A program made the translations under genes and the position numbers. DNA of 64,000 bases from a virus. This document shows, piece after piece, positions 17,490 through 26,900 of this stretch (its first letter is position 1; every line of letters begins with the position of its first letter). The stretch is from the IMG/VR virus record IMGVR_UViG_3300036985_002246, positions 124,001-188,000 of that record; one strand, given 5' to 3'. Below the pieces are notes generated by a model. It was not told the origin of the DNA. It ran no database searches and saw only the letters and a list, made by a program, of their open reading frames with translations.

Positions 17490-17516
17490 GTAGAGGGTCT
17501 ATCGTGGACCCTCTAC
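17490..17516 (+). terminator. Hairpin in gene gap
   Basis: GTAGAGGGTC (17490-17499) pairs perfectly with GACCCTCTAC (17507-17516). There is no clear T tract, so it may be a weak terminator or a stabilising leader for the gene at 17588. Confidence 0.45.
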
Positions 17517-17587
17517 GGAGAGGGCTTCGGGCTCTCACATTTCACCCCCGTTCTCTGCGGCGGGTCCATTCTCAGGGAGACAAGACA

Positions 17588-18268
17588 ATGCCGTTCATCT
17601 GCAAGCGCCGTAGTGACATCCAGAATGGGATCCTCCAGGTCACTGACCTCTGGCCCAACGCCAGCCAGCGGAACCAGTCGATCGACCCGCAGCCCCAGGG
17701 TCCCCGCTACGTCAGCGCCCCGGTGACCAACACGGTCGTCCTGAGCAGCACGGGCGCGACCCAGCGGTACCTCGCGACGGCCCAGTCGGGCCTCTCGGCG
17801 TACCTCGTCGCCAACGTCGATGTGGCTGGCCCCGCGCTCACGCCCGCCCAGGCGGACGTGGCCTCGGCAGCCCTGATCGCTGCCATGCAGGCAGGCGCGG
17901 TCCTCAACCTCGCGGCGATCAACGTGATCCTCAACGCGGCTGCGGCAGGTGCAACCCTCACGGGTGGTACCTCGACCGGTGCGGTCATGGACGTGCTCCG
18001 GATCCTCTCGGGCGCGACCTACACAGTCCCGGCTGGCACGGTCGTTCAGGTCGTCGTCTCGACGTTCAACCCCCAGGCGACCCCTGCGGTGTGGAACGCG
18101 AACAACTTCGACTTCAACGCCTACCACGACATTCTCGTGAGCGACTCGTCGTTCTACATCTCGCTCGCTCAGGGCCAGATCAACGGCTTCTCGTCGGCTT
18201 CGTTCATGTACCTCGGGACGGCGGGCGCGGCGCTCGTCGTGTACGACAACACGGGTGCAGTCCTCTGA
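17588..18268 (+). CDS. Virion protein, first of a tandem paralogue pair
   Basis: A 226-residue protein beginning MPFICKRRSDIQNGILQVTD. It is closely similar along its whole length to the next gene's product (shared DLWPNASQRNQSIDPQPQG, STGATQRYL, LRIL.GATYTVPAGT, VSDSSFY.SLAQGQI.GF). It lacks the roughly 130-residue domain inserted in that copy: here INVILNAAAAGA runs straight into TLTGGTSTG. Probably a repeated surface or tail component; function unknown. Confidence 0.6.
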   Translation: MPFICKRRSDIQNGILQVTDLWPNASQRNQSIDPQPQGPRYVSAPVTNTVVLSSTGATQRYLATAQSGLSAYLVANVDVAGPALTPAQADVASAALIAAMQAGAVLNLAAINVILNAAAAGATLTGGTSTGAVMDVLRILSGATYTVPAGTVVQVVVSTFNPQATPAVWNANNFDFNAYHDILVSDSSFYISLAQGQINGFSSASFMYLGTAGAALVVYDNTGAVL

Positions 18269-18275
18269 GTCCTGG

Positions 18276-18298
18276 AGGGACCTGATTCTCAGGTCCCT
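18276..18298 (+). terminator. Hairpin between the paralogues
   Basis: AGGGACCTGA (18276-18285) pairs perfectly with TCAGGTCCCT (18289-18298), with a 3-base loop and no T tract. It may be a partial terminator or an mRNA-stability hairpin. Confidence 0.5.
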
Positions 18299-18336
18299 TG
18301 CAGGTCTTGGTATCCTGCAACGCAAAGGGAAGTGGG

Positions 18337-19386
18337 ATGCCTTTTATCTGCCTCCGGCGCTCGGACATTCAGGACGCGGTTCTTCAGATCACTGACCTCT
18401 GGCCCAACGCTTCGCAGCGGAACCAGAGCATTGATCCGCAGCCGCAGGGTCCACGCTACGTGGACGGGCCGAAGACCTCTTCGGTGATCCTGAGCAGCAC
18501 AGGTGCAACGCAGAGGTACCTCGCGCAAGCGCAGGTTGGCCTCGCCGCGTACCTGATCGCGAACGTGGAGGCCGCCAATCTGGCGGCCCTCACGCCCGCT
18601 CAGGCCGACACGATCGCTGCCTCCCTGATCGCCACAATGCGGGCGGGTGGGACGCTCAATCTCGCGGCGATCGACGCGGCCCTCTCCACGACTGCCGGTG
18701 TGGCTGCGACCGCCACCCTGACGTTCGGTGGTGCCCCGGTCAACGGCGAGACCGTCACGATCAACGGCAAGGTCTACACCTTCCGAGCGGTGATCAACGG
18801 GGCCTCTGTCAACGGTGACGTGCTGAACGACGCTCTGGCGGCCAACGCCATTGCGAACCTCGTCGCTGCGATCAATCTCGGTGCGGGTTCCGGCGTCAAG
18901 TACGCCGCCGCCATGACGCTCCACCCGACGGTGTCCGCAGCCCCTGGGCTTCTTCCTGAGATCCTGGACGCGACGGCCAAGTTCCTGGGCGCAGCAGGCA
19001 ACCTGCTCACGAACGCGACGAACGTCACGCTCGGCGTCTGGGCACCTGTCGGGTTCTTCGGTTCGGGCCTGGACGCCTCCCTGACCGGCGGTGCCTCGAC
19101 CGGGACGGTCCTCGACGTGCTTCGGATCCTCGCTGGTGCGACCTACACGGTGCCCGCAGGGACCGTCATTCAGGTGCCCGTCTCGACGTTCAATCCTCAG
19201 CCGACCCCTGCGGCGTGGAACAGCGCGAACTTCTCGGACTTCAAGGACGTTCTGGTCTCGGACTCGTCGTTCTACACCAGCCTCGCGCAGGGTCAGATCA
19301 GCGGCTTCCTGTCGCCCCAGTTCAGCTACCGGGGCGTCACGAGCCCGGCGCTCACTGTGTACGACAACGCTGGCGCAGTTCTCTGA
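18337..19386 (+). CDS. Virion protein, second paralogue with inserted domain
   Basis: A 349-residue protein that repeats the preceding gene product and carries an extra domain at residues 119-247 (about 18691-19077). The insert has GETVTINGKVYTF, LVAAINLGAG and FLGAAGN, matching inserts in the products at 20647 and 54211. The flanks (AAIDAALST before, LTGGASTGTVLDVLRIL after) align directly with the shorter paralogue, so this is a clean domain insertion or loss. ATG 18337 is chosen by homology to the paralogue start. A strong terminator follows. Confidence 0.65.
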   Translation: MPFICLRRSDIQDAVLQITDLWPNASQRNQSIDPQPQGPRYVDGPKTSSVILSSTGATQRYLAQAQVGLAAYLIANVEAANLAALTPAQADTIAASLIATMRAGGTLNLAAIDAALSTTAGVAATATLTFGGAPVNGETVTINGKVYTFRAVINGASVNGDVLNDALAANAIANLVAAINLGAGSGVKYAAAMTLHPTVSAAPGLLPEILDATAKFLGAAGNLLTNATNVTLGVWAPVGFFGSGLDASLTGGASTGTVLDVLRILAGATYTVPAGTVIQVPVSTFNPQPTPAAWNSANFSDFKDVLVSDSSFYTSLAQGQISGFLSPQFSYRGVTSPALTVYDNAGAVL

Positions 19387-19431
19387 CCTGAGCCCATGAG
19401 GTCCTCCCCCCGCCGCTTCGGCAGCGGGGTC

Positions 19432-19458
19432 GAAGCCGCCGAAAGGCGGCTTCTGCTT
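19432..19458 (+). terminator. Intrinsic terminator with GAAA loop
   Basis: GAAGCCGCC (19432-19440), GAAA, GGCGGCTTC (19445-19453), then TGCTTT. A second stem, CCCCGC with GCGGGG, lies just upstream. Confidence 0.75.
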
Positions 19459-19472
19459 TGGCCCTCCACGGC

Positions 19473-19482
19473 GGTAGAGTCC
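19473..19482 (+). promoter_or_regulatory. GGTAGAGTCC repeat, -10-like
   Basis: An exact copy of the decamer at 12091 and 46011. It lies between a terminator and the TTG-started gene at 19511, a suitable place for a promoter. Confidence 0.4.
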
Positions 19483-19510
19483 AACGGCTCACCCAGGGAA
19501 GGCCGAAGCA

Positions 19511-19741
19511 TTGGACGACGCTCATTACCACACAAGCGATCTGTACTACGCAGCGTTCCTGCGTGTGGCAGGCGTCAAGTTCATTGAAACGACCCGTGAC
19601 GGCACCCGGACTATCTTCGTCTTCGAGAACGCTGAGGGCATTCGAGACCTGAAGCGCGAGTACTTCAATCGAACGGCCAAGGTAGGCGCACTCGACTACG
19701 CCGACCAGGTTCGCAGCATGAAGGCCATGATCCACCTGTAG
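19511..19741 (+). CDS. Small DUF5659-like protein
   Basis: A 76-residue protein. TSDLYYAAFLRVAGV, TRTIFVFEN and LKREYFNRTAKV..LDYADQVRSMKAMI resemble a small domain of unknown function (DUF5659-like) found in phages. A TTG at 19511 is the only start that keeps the whole domain; GGGAAGG lies upstream. Role unknown. Confidence 0.6.
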   Translation: MDDAHYHTSDLYYAAFLRVAGVKFIETTRDGTRTIFVFENAEGIRDLKREYFNRTAKVGALDYADQVRSMKAMIHL

Positions 19742-19758
19742 CGGGCCGCCTAGCTCCG

Positions 19759-19768
19759 CTATAGGCCG
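19759..19768 (+). promoter_or_regulatory. CTATAGGCCG repeat, possible promoter core
   Basis: This decamer is 13 bases before ATG 19781 and recurs exactly at 33510, also just before a start codon. It could be a -10-like element, but two copies are weak evidence. Confidence 0.3.
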
Positions 19769-19780
19769 CTTCGGATAGAG

Positions 19781-20149
19781 ATGGCTGTAGACGCTTACAT
19801 CAACGAGCCGTTCATCTTCCAGACCCTCTTCGTGGATCCGGAAGGTGCGCCCGTTCTCGTCCTCAGCCCGAATATCACAATCTTCCGCATGGACCCGCTG
19901 ACCGGGGACGAGATCCCCATGGTGGTCGCAGGTCCCATGTCCCCTGTCTTCCCCCCGGAGCCAGGCCGGTTCGTCTTCCCGTATGTGATCCCGGCCACAC
20001 TGCTCGACGGGGACACCCTCTACGCTGAGACACGGGCCACAGACCCGGTGACCCTCTACGTCACTATCTCGAACGAGACCCTCAACGTCAAGTCACGAGC
20101 CAGCAGCCCAACCGCCTGCGCTGGCCTCAACGCTAGGTTCGTGAAGTGA
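19781..20149 (+). CDS. Small virion or neck protein, function unknown
   Basis: A 122-residue beta-rich protein (PFIFQTLFVDPEGAPVLVLSPNITIFRM, ETRATDPVTLYVTISNETLNV). The pattern of an immunoglobulin-like or neck-associated beta domain resembles the first 100 residues of the product at 31419, but the similarity is loose. The ATG at 19781 has a weak ribosome site. No family is recognised. Confidence 0.5.
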   Translation: MAVDAYINEPFIFQTLFVDPEGAPVLVLSPNITIFRMDPLTGDEIPMVVAGPMSPVFPPEPGRFVFPYVIPATLLDGDTLYAETRATDPVTLYVTISNETLNVKSRASSPTACAGLNARFVK

Positions 20150-20203
20150 GCCAGGCGTCCGGACAGGACGTGACCGGCAGACTCCCGCCTCCGGGGGTCC
20201 GTC

Positions 20204-20581
20204 ATGGTTGAGTTCAACAAGATCATCACGATCCCCACCGGGGGCGGAAACCCCGCTGCCCCAGGTCCAGGGGACTCTGTCGTCCTGAACATTGCCTCCC
20301 TCACGGTCGCGGGGCGGTACATTATCCGGGACTTCCAGCAGCCCCTGACAGGGCCGCTGAACGGCTTCAACACGGTCTTCACGACCGCGACCGCCTTCAT
20401 TGCCTCAGGCCCCTCGAAGGAGTCGTTCTACCTGAACGGCGTGCTCCTTCTCCAAGGGGTCGGGAACGACTACACGGTGTCAGAGTCCGGTGGGGTGGGC
20501 ACTGGGTTCAACACCCTCACAATGGCCTTCGCCCCCAAGTCAGTGGACTGGCTGACGATCGACTACTGCCCGGCCCCGTAA
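20204..20581 (+). CDS. Small virion protein, function unknown
   Basis: A 125-residue protein with a Gly/Pro-rich start (TIPTGGGNPAAPGPGDSV) followed by beta strands (YLNGVLLLQGVGNDYTVSESGG, LTMAFAPKSVDWLTIDYC). The latter resembles repeat units seen in phage fibre or baseplate proteins. It lies just ahead of a large probable tail-appendage gene. A structural role is inferred. Confidence 0.5.
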   Translation: MVEFNKIITIPTGGGNPAAPGPGDSVVLNIASLTVAGRYIIRDFQQPLTGPLNGFNTVFTTATAFIASGPSKESFYLNGVLLLQGVGNDYTVSESGGVGTGFNTLTMAFAPKSVDWLTIDYCPAP

Positions 20582-20646
20582 GCCCTGCCTCGACTGGCGG
20601 TGTTTCACCTATGCTGACGCCGGGATAACCCACCAGGAGTGTAGAC

Positions 20647-22596
20647 ATGGCCCGCACGTTCATTCAGCAAGAGACGCAGATCCGCAACACCCCAGCGGCG
20701 GAGTACGCGGACAATATTGCGCCCACGCTGGCCAACTACCAGACGAACCCGACGAACCTCCAGCAAGACCTGAACAACATTCGGTCTCAGGTTCACAACC
20801 TGCTGGAGACGATCTCGGTCGGCAACTGGTACGACCCCCTCAACACCCCCAGCACGTTCGAGTTCGGGGCGCAGCGTGGCGTCAACGACCTGAACACCGA
20901 CCTGCACGACCTGGAGCGCAAGCGCGTCCTCGTCACGGTCTCCAGCCTGATCGACGTGGTGGTCCCGGCCAGCGTGCAGGCGACCAACACGTTCACCTCG
21001 ACGGGTGCCTTCAGCACCACCGAGACGATCACGATCGGCGGCCAGGTCTACACGTTCGTCAGCCCCTTCGTGGACGTGGCGGGCAACATTGACGCCTCGG
21101 GCACGACCGCCCAGACGCACCAGAACCTTCGCCGGGCGATCAACGGCAACGGCGTCGCGGGTGTCAACTACGGCACGGGCACTCCGGTCAACACCTCCGT
21201 CACGGCGACCGACGGAGCCACCTCGAACGTCTTCACGGCGATCCTGGGCGGCACGGCGGGCAACCTGATCGCGACCACGACGACGTGCGCGAACGCCACG
21301 GTTCCTGCGACGCTCACGGGCGGCACGGGTGACATCAGCATCCTGACGCTCGGCCAGCTTCCCTCGAACACGACCCAGGCCGTCGGCGCAGTCACCACGC
21401 TCGGCACGGTTGCCGCGTTCAACGCGACGTTCGGCTCAATCTCGCTCGCAGAGGTCGCAGGCTCCACGGCGATCTCGCCGAAGAACCTCTGTGAGATCGT
21501 GGACGGCTCGACACGCGACCCGATCCTCTCGTCAGGCCGCACGATCTACGCCCTGTTCCAGGTCGAGACGGTGACCGACGGGATCACCATGACGGGCACC
21601 ACGCCCAACCGAGCCCAGCTTTCCTACGTCCGCCTCACCTCCACTGGCGACGACCTGGAAATGGTCCCGGCAAGTGACATTGCGGGCAAGACGATCAACT
21701 ACTCCTCGGTCGAGCGCAAGGGCCTCGACTCGCTGAGCGAGCAGGACTTCCTGCGCGGGGCGATCATTGACGTTCCCGCCGGAACCACGGTCACCCGTCA
21801 GATCGGCTACGACAATCAGGGCACGACTCCGGTCACCGTCCTGACCAACTCCCTCCTCGACCTGGGGACGGCCAGCGTGGACTGGGAGATCCGCGACCTC
21901 GCCTCGGTCATGCTGTTCAAGGTGCTCGAAGGCAGCACGGGCGGCACGAGCGAGGTGCAGGTCGGCGCAGCGACTGACCTCTTCAAGTCGAACGCCGTCC
22001 TCAACGAGTTCAACACGGGCGCGGCCTTCGACAACGCCGCAGCGGGCACCACGATCAACGTGGGCGTCACGGCGAACCAGATCGACGCGGGCGGTGCCCT
22101 CACCGTCACCTCGGGCGGCGCTGCCGACCTGAACCTCGTGGGTGCCCTGGAACTCAACCTCACGGACAGCTACCGTGCGGGCTCGACCTGGAGCCTTGCA
22201 GCCGGTGTCGCGCTCTCCAGTGCCTCGGCTGAGTGGTCACTCTTCGAGACGAACTTCGGTGAGGTCAGCCTCCTCAACGCGATCAACCAAGCCTACGCCT
22301 CGGCGGCTGGCCCGACTCGCGGCACGAAGACCTACTCGAACGTGACGGTCACCTCGGTGGCGGGCACGGACATGAGCCTCGCCACGGCGACGCTCGACGC
22401 GGCGCTCCCGGACATGAGCCAGGGCACCTTTACCGACCACGACGTGTACCTGAACGGCAACCTGCTTCGTGGTGAGGCGTCGTATCCCGGAGCGAACGAC
22501 TACGGCCCCGGTACAGTCCTCAACCCGGCACGGCTGAAGTTCGAGTTCATCACCAAGGTTGGTGACGTGATCTGCGTCGTGCCGTGGAACCCGTGA
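20647..22596 (+). CDS. Large tail or baseplate-associated structural protein
   Basis: A 649-residue Thr/Gly/Ala-rich protein. The N-terminus is helical (LANYQTNPTNLQQDLNNIRSQ), suggesting an assembly interface. Residues 112-228 (about 20980-21331) are a copy of the inserted beta domain shared with the products at 18337 and 54211 (TETITIGGQVYTF, LRRAINGNGVAGVNYGTGT, GGTAGN). The remainder is beta-rich, ending with YLNGNLLRG. CAGGAG precedes ATG 20647. A tail fibre, baseplate wedge or head-fibre role is likely; which one cannot be decided here. Confidence 0.6.
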   Translation: MARTFIQQETQIRNTPAAEYADNIAPTLANYQTNPTNLQQDLNNIRSQVHNLLETISVGNWYDPLNTPSTFEFGAQRGVNDLNTDLHDLERKRVLVTVSSLIDVVVPASVQATNTFTSTGAFSTTETITIGGQVYTFVSPFVDVAGNIDASGTTAQTHQNLRRAINGNGVAGVNYGTGTPVNTSVTATDGATSNVFTAILGGTAGNLIATTTTCANATVPATLTGGTGDISILTLGQLPSNTTQAVGAVTTLGTVAAFNATFGSISLAEVAGSTAISPKNLCEIVDGSTRDPILSSGRTIYALFQVETVTDGITMTGTTPNRAQLSYVRLTSTGDDLEMVPASDIAGKTINYSSVERKGLDSLSEQDFLRGAIIDVPAGTTVTRQIGYDNQGTTPVTVLTNSLLDLGTASVDWEIRDLASVMLFKVLEGSTGGTSEVQVGAATDLFKSNAVLNEFNTGAAFDNAAAGTTINVGVTANQIDAGGALTVTSGGAADLNLVGALELNLTDSYRAGSTWSLAAGVALSSASAEWSLFETNFGEVSLLNAINQAYASAAGPTRGTKTYSNVTVTSVAGTDMSLATATLDAALPDMSQGTFTDHDVYLNGNLLRGEASYPGANDYGPGTVLNPARLKFEFITKVGDVICVVPWNP

Positions 22597-22610
22597 GGAG
22601 TCACTGAACC

Positions 22611-23180
22611 ATGAGCCATGAGAGAGTCGAACTGCGCGCTTCCGGAATGCACGACGTAGGGGTCCGTATGGACGACCTGCTGGAGGGTGCCCGGAAGGAG
22701 GTCCTTCGCTGTGACGGAGCCGTGTCTGGGCTCCAGCAATGTGCGAAGGCAGTCGGCGAACTCACGCCTCATGTGGACAGGGACGTGGACGAGGGAAAGT
22801 ACGACCTGGAGACGGCAAAGCAGATCAAGCTCTACTTGAGCCGGGCTATCCAGGTCGTACAGAACCTCGGCATGAACGCCAGCAACCAGCGAATGCTCTC
22901 GGCTGGCCAAGTGCAAATGGCTGAGGTGGCGGTCTCCGTCACGAAGAAGATGTACGACGGCGAAATGCAGAAGTCGGCTGCGATTGCAGCCGCTGAAGCG
23001 TCTCCTGTCAGTGCGGACGGTCGCGGGCGTGTGGTGGGAATGCACCCGTCAGCCACGATCAAGGAGCAGCGCCTGGCAGAGGAGGCCGCTCCGGCTGTCG
23101 TCCCTCAGGTGGCCCAAGGGACAGCTACAGCCCCGGCCAGGAAGAAGCCGGGGCCAAAGCCGAAGAACACCAGTGTCTAA
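22611..23180 (+). CDS. Helical protein with basic Pro/Lys tail
   Basis: A 189-residue, mostly helical protein (EGARKEVLRCDGAVSGLQQ, DLETAKQIKLYLSRAIQVVQNLG). It ends in an AT-hook-like basic tail (ARKKPGPKPKN). It may be a structural adaptor or a DNA-binding virion protein. Its last 8 bases overlap the GTG of the next gene, implying coupled translation. No family is recognised. Confidence 0.55.
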   Translation: MSHERVELRASGMHDVGVRMDDLLEGARKEVLRCDGAVSGLQQCAKAVGELTPHVDRDVDEGKYDLETAKQIKLYLSRAIQVVQNLGMNASNQRMLSAGQVQMAEVAVSVTKKMYDGEMQKSAAIAAAEASPVSADGRGRVVGMHPSATIKEQRLAEEAAPAVVPQVAQGTATAPARKKPGPKPKNTSV

Positions 23181-23958
23181 GACCCCCGACAGGCACCCAG
23201 GAATCCTCGTCGAGACTGAGGAGATCCTGCTGGGCGGGGATGTCTCCGGCGACCCCACTGACCTGGGCGGAATGCGCTATGTCAGTGGTGCCTTCCGGTT
23301 CATGGACGCCATTGGGGTTTTCGATCCGAGAGGCACTGGTTCGGGTGACGTTGTCGGTCCGGCGTCCGCGACAGACAACGCTATCGCCCGCTACGATCTG
23401 ACCACCGGCAAGCTGATCCAGAACAGTTCCGCCACTGTTGACGACAACGGGTACATTGACAACGCACAGGGTCGGTTCAACGGCGTCCGCTACTACACTA
23501 GCTCGGCCACCGACCCGTCGTCACCCACCCCAGCCGACGGGGACATTTACTGGAACACCGCACTCGAAAAGGAAATGCGGTACGACGGCACGCGCTCAAA
23601 GTGGCTCAGCGTGGAGTCGGTGACGTTTCTGTTCAACAGCCCGCAGGCCGCGATTGGCAGCTACTTCAAGCTGGGCGACGTTACCATGACCTCGACCAGG
23701 GGCTACAATATGCCCCACAACGCGACGCTCGTCGCCATGGGCGTCACGCGCAGCAACACGGGTACTGCGACACTTGAGGCGGTGGCCGCTGGATCTTCGC
23801 TGGCGACTCAGGCGATCGGCACTGCGACGAAAGTGAAGACCAACACGGTGAACGCTGACATTGCCGTTGACGTGGTGCTCTCAGCAAAGAATGCAAGCGC
23901 GAGTGCCAACGAGATCCTGAACGGAATCGGGTACTTCGTCGTGAAGTGGAGAGTCTGA
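23173..23958 (+). CDS. Tail fibre-type protein
   Basis: A 261-residue protein. Near the N-terminus it has GDVVGPASATDNAIARYD followed by TTGKLIQNSS, a repeat I associate with phage tail fibres. YYTSSATDPSSPTPADGDIYWN and a beta-rich C-terminus follow. The GTG at 23173 is used: codons further upstream in frame run through the preceding gene and look non-natural. It ends one base before the next GTG (TGA-C-GTG). Probably an appendage subunit partnering the large fibre at 23960. Confidence 0.65.
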   Translation: MSKTPDRHPGILVETEEILLGGDVSGDPTDLGGMRYVSGAFRFMDAIGVFDPRGTGSGDVVGPASATDNAIARYDLTTGKLIQNSSATVDDNGYIDNAQGRFNGVRYYTSSATDPSSPTPADGDIYWNTALEKEMRYDGTRSKWLSVESVTFLFNSPQAAIGSYFKLGDVTMTSTRGYNMPHNATLVAMGVTRSNTGTATLEAVAAGSSLATQAIGTATKVKTNTVNADIAVDVVLSAKNASASANEILNGIGYFVVKWRV

Positions 23959-23959
23959 C

Positions 23960-26900
23960 GTGGTCACGATCATTGCGAAGAACACGACCGCTGCGGACCT
24001 CCCGATCGACAACCTGTCGGTGGTGGACGCTGTTATCCCGGCGTTCGGAACGGTGACGCTGACGGACTCCAACTTCGTCTATCAGATCCAGGCCGACCCG
24101 CAGCTTCGGGACTACGTCACCTCGGGCGACATAGTGATCAGCGACGGAACGTCCGACCTGTCCCTCACAGACGGTCTGAACTACCTGTCAACCGTCGCGA
24201 TTGCGAACTCTTCGGCGAGCGTTGACACCTTCATAGCGGAGAACAGCCCCGCGCAGGTCGTCACGGTCGCGGTGAGCGGCGGGCAGCTTACGTCCGTAGC
24301 GGCAGCCATTGCGAGTATCACGGACGCGACGGTCACGAAGCCGTACATGGTGTCGGTGTACCCAGGCGAGTACACCGAGCCGCCGTTCACAATGAAGCCC
24401 TACGTCTCGGTCGTCGGCGTGGACGGGTTCTACTCGGTCCATATCAAGACGAACAACGACTCGGCGCACTTCATTACGGGCGAAGCGGGCTCCGAGCTTC
24501 TCAACGTCTCGCTCACGGGTCCAACCGGAGTCGGCTACGCGACCATTGACTACCAGACGGAGTCGCGGATCCCGTTCATGCTCGATCACGTTCTGATCCG
24601 TGGCGGCTACTACGGGGTCTGGTGCCACCCAGCCGCAGCACGGGGCGTCGTCCACGCCTTCTTCGTCACCGACTGGTACTCGGGCAACACGATCAATCAG
24701 CTTTTCCGCTCGACCGACTACGGCAATATCACCTGCATGAACTCGGCAAAAATGTCGGGTCCCGCAGGTAGCTGCGTGACCGGGTGGTATGGGTCAGGAC
24801 CGCACGCCGAGTTCACCCTGGACCTGTGTGCCTTCCGCGACTCCAGTGGCACAGCCTTCTTTGCAGACAACGGTGCCTACTACCGCCTGACGGCCTGTGC
24901 GGTGTCAAAGGCGTCGAAGGCACTCCATATTGGGAGCACAGGCACGGCCTCTGAGTTCCAGGCGATCGGCTGCGTTATCAACGAGGCTGAGGTCACCACT
25001 CATATCCAGACCGACACCCCGAACTGCGTCGTTGAGTACCAGGGATCGGCATGGAGCAGCCGGTTCAATCTGGCGAGTGGGACGGATGCGTTCATCCTGG
25101 CCACGGACACCGACGCCTTGGCGGTGACTGTTGTTGGTGAGCTTCGGGTCGGCGACCTTGCCACGGCTGTTCCGGTGGGATCCTATCTCCGCAAGACCTC
25201 TTCGACAGCAAGCACCACGTTTACGACGCTCTCACGGGGCACCGGGCGCGTTCTGAACGTCGGTGCTGGAACCGGGTTTATCTCGAACGGGTCCAGTATC
25301 GTTGGGGTGACCTGGGGGGCAGCAACGCCTACCCTCACGGCGAACAGCAACCTCTGGGTCATTGTGGATTCAGCGGGTGTGGTTCAGGAAGTCCTCACGG
25401 AGCCGGACTATGAAGCCGTGGTTGTGCTGGCAATCGCGACCACCAGCGCCACCGACACTATCTTCCTTTCCAGGCACTACGTCGCGGCGAGTCAGCACCT
25501 CCCGCACATGCACGAGTATTTCGAGACCGTGCTTGGGCCGCTGTCGGTGTCTGGCTGCACCACGGTCAAGCACGCTTCGCCGTCGCTCCAACTCGATGTG
25601 GATGGCGGCGTCTTTTACATTGCGGAGAATGAGTTCACGGCCAGTGCGAATGCTCCGATCACGTTCACCTACTGGTATCGCAACGGAAGCGGCGGGTGGA
25701 ACTGGGTCACGTCGCAAACCTCGATCAACGTCACCCAGTACGACGACGGGTCCGGGACGCTCGCCACGCTAACGGGGACCAACTTTCGCCGCGATTCCGT
25801 CTATCTCATTTCCGGCACCTGGGGCACGGAGTACCATGTGGTACTCGGTCAGGAGCAGTTCGCGACCGCACTCCTCGCCGTTGTGAATCCGACCCCTCCG
25901 GAACAGCTTCGAGTGAACTCGCTGCGGGTGGCTGCGGTGGTTGTCCAGAAGGACGCGACAGACCTGACTTCGGTCATTGACCAGCGCCCGATCCTCGGGC
26001 AACTCTCCACCGGAACGACAGCAGTCACGTCCCATGGTTCACTCTCTGGGCTCGGTGCGGACGACCACCCTCAGTACCAGCTTGTCACGGGGAAGAACGC
26101 AGCGAACGGGTACGCGGGGCTGACTGCCGGGACGATGATTGCGACGGCTCAGCTTCCCTTCACAGCGACGCCTCCGGTCAACGTCACGAAGGCGGCGGCA
26201 GCCGTAGGGACTTCGACTGAGATTGCTCGACAGGACCACAAGCACGACGTGACGACGGCGGCGGCTGTTGCAGTTGGGACGGCGAACGCAGAGGGGTCAG
26301 CGACTTCACTTGCACGCTCTGACCACACGCACCAGGTCACGGGCTTCTCGATCGCAAACCTCACGATCGACGCGGAGGGCTACCCGAACCTGGGCGACGC
26401 CTCGACGACGACGCCAGCGACGCCAGCGACTGGGGTGACCCTCTTCTCGCGGTTCCGTGCTGGTCGCCACATGGCCTCCCAGGTCGGGCCGTCTGGCATT
26501 CCATACTCGTTTCAACCGGCGCTGTTCGCTAGCAAGATCACGCTCTGGACGGCGCAGGGCAACGGCACTTCGGTCAGCACGATCAACTTTGGCACGAGCA
26601 ACACGGGCAACGCAACGGCTCGCAACGTCGCAACCACGAATTTCGCGACCTCACTCAGGCGACTGGCCTTCGTATCAACCACAGGCTCCGGCAGTTCGTC
26701 GGGCACACGCCACAACCTGCTTCAGTTCTATCGTGGCGACGCTGCTGGGCGTGGCGGCTTCTTCTACGTGGCGCGCTTCGTGGTTGATACGATCTCGGCT
26801 GGAGCCCGGTGGTTCGTCGGCCTCTATGGCTCTGCTGCGGCGATCGGGAACGCGAACCCATCGTCACTTGCCAACACCCTCGGGTTCGGGATCGACGCCA

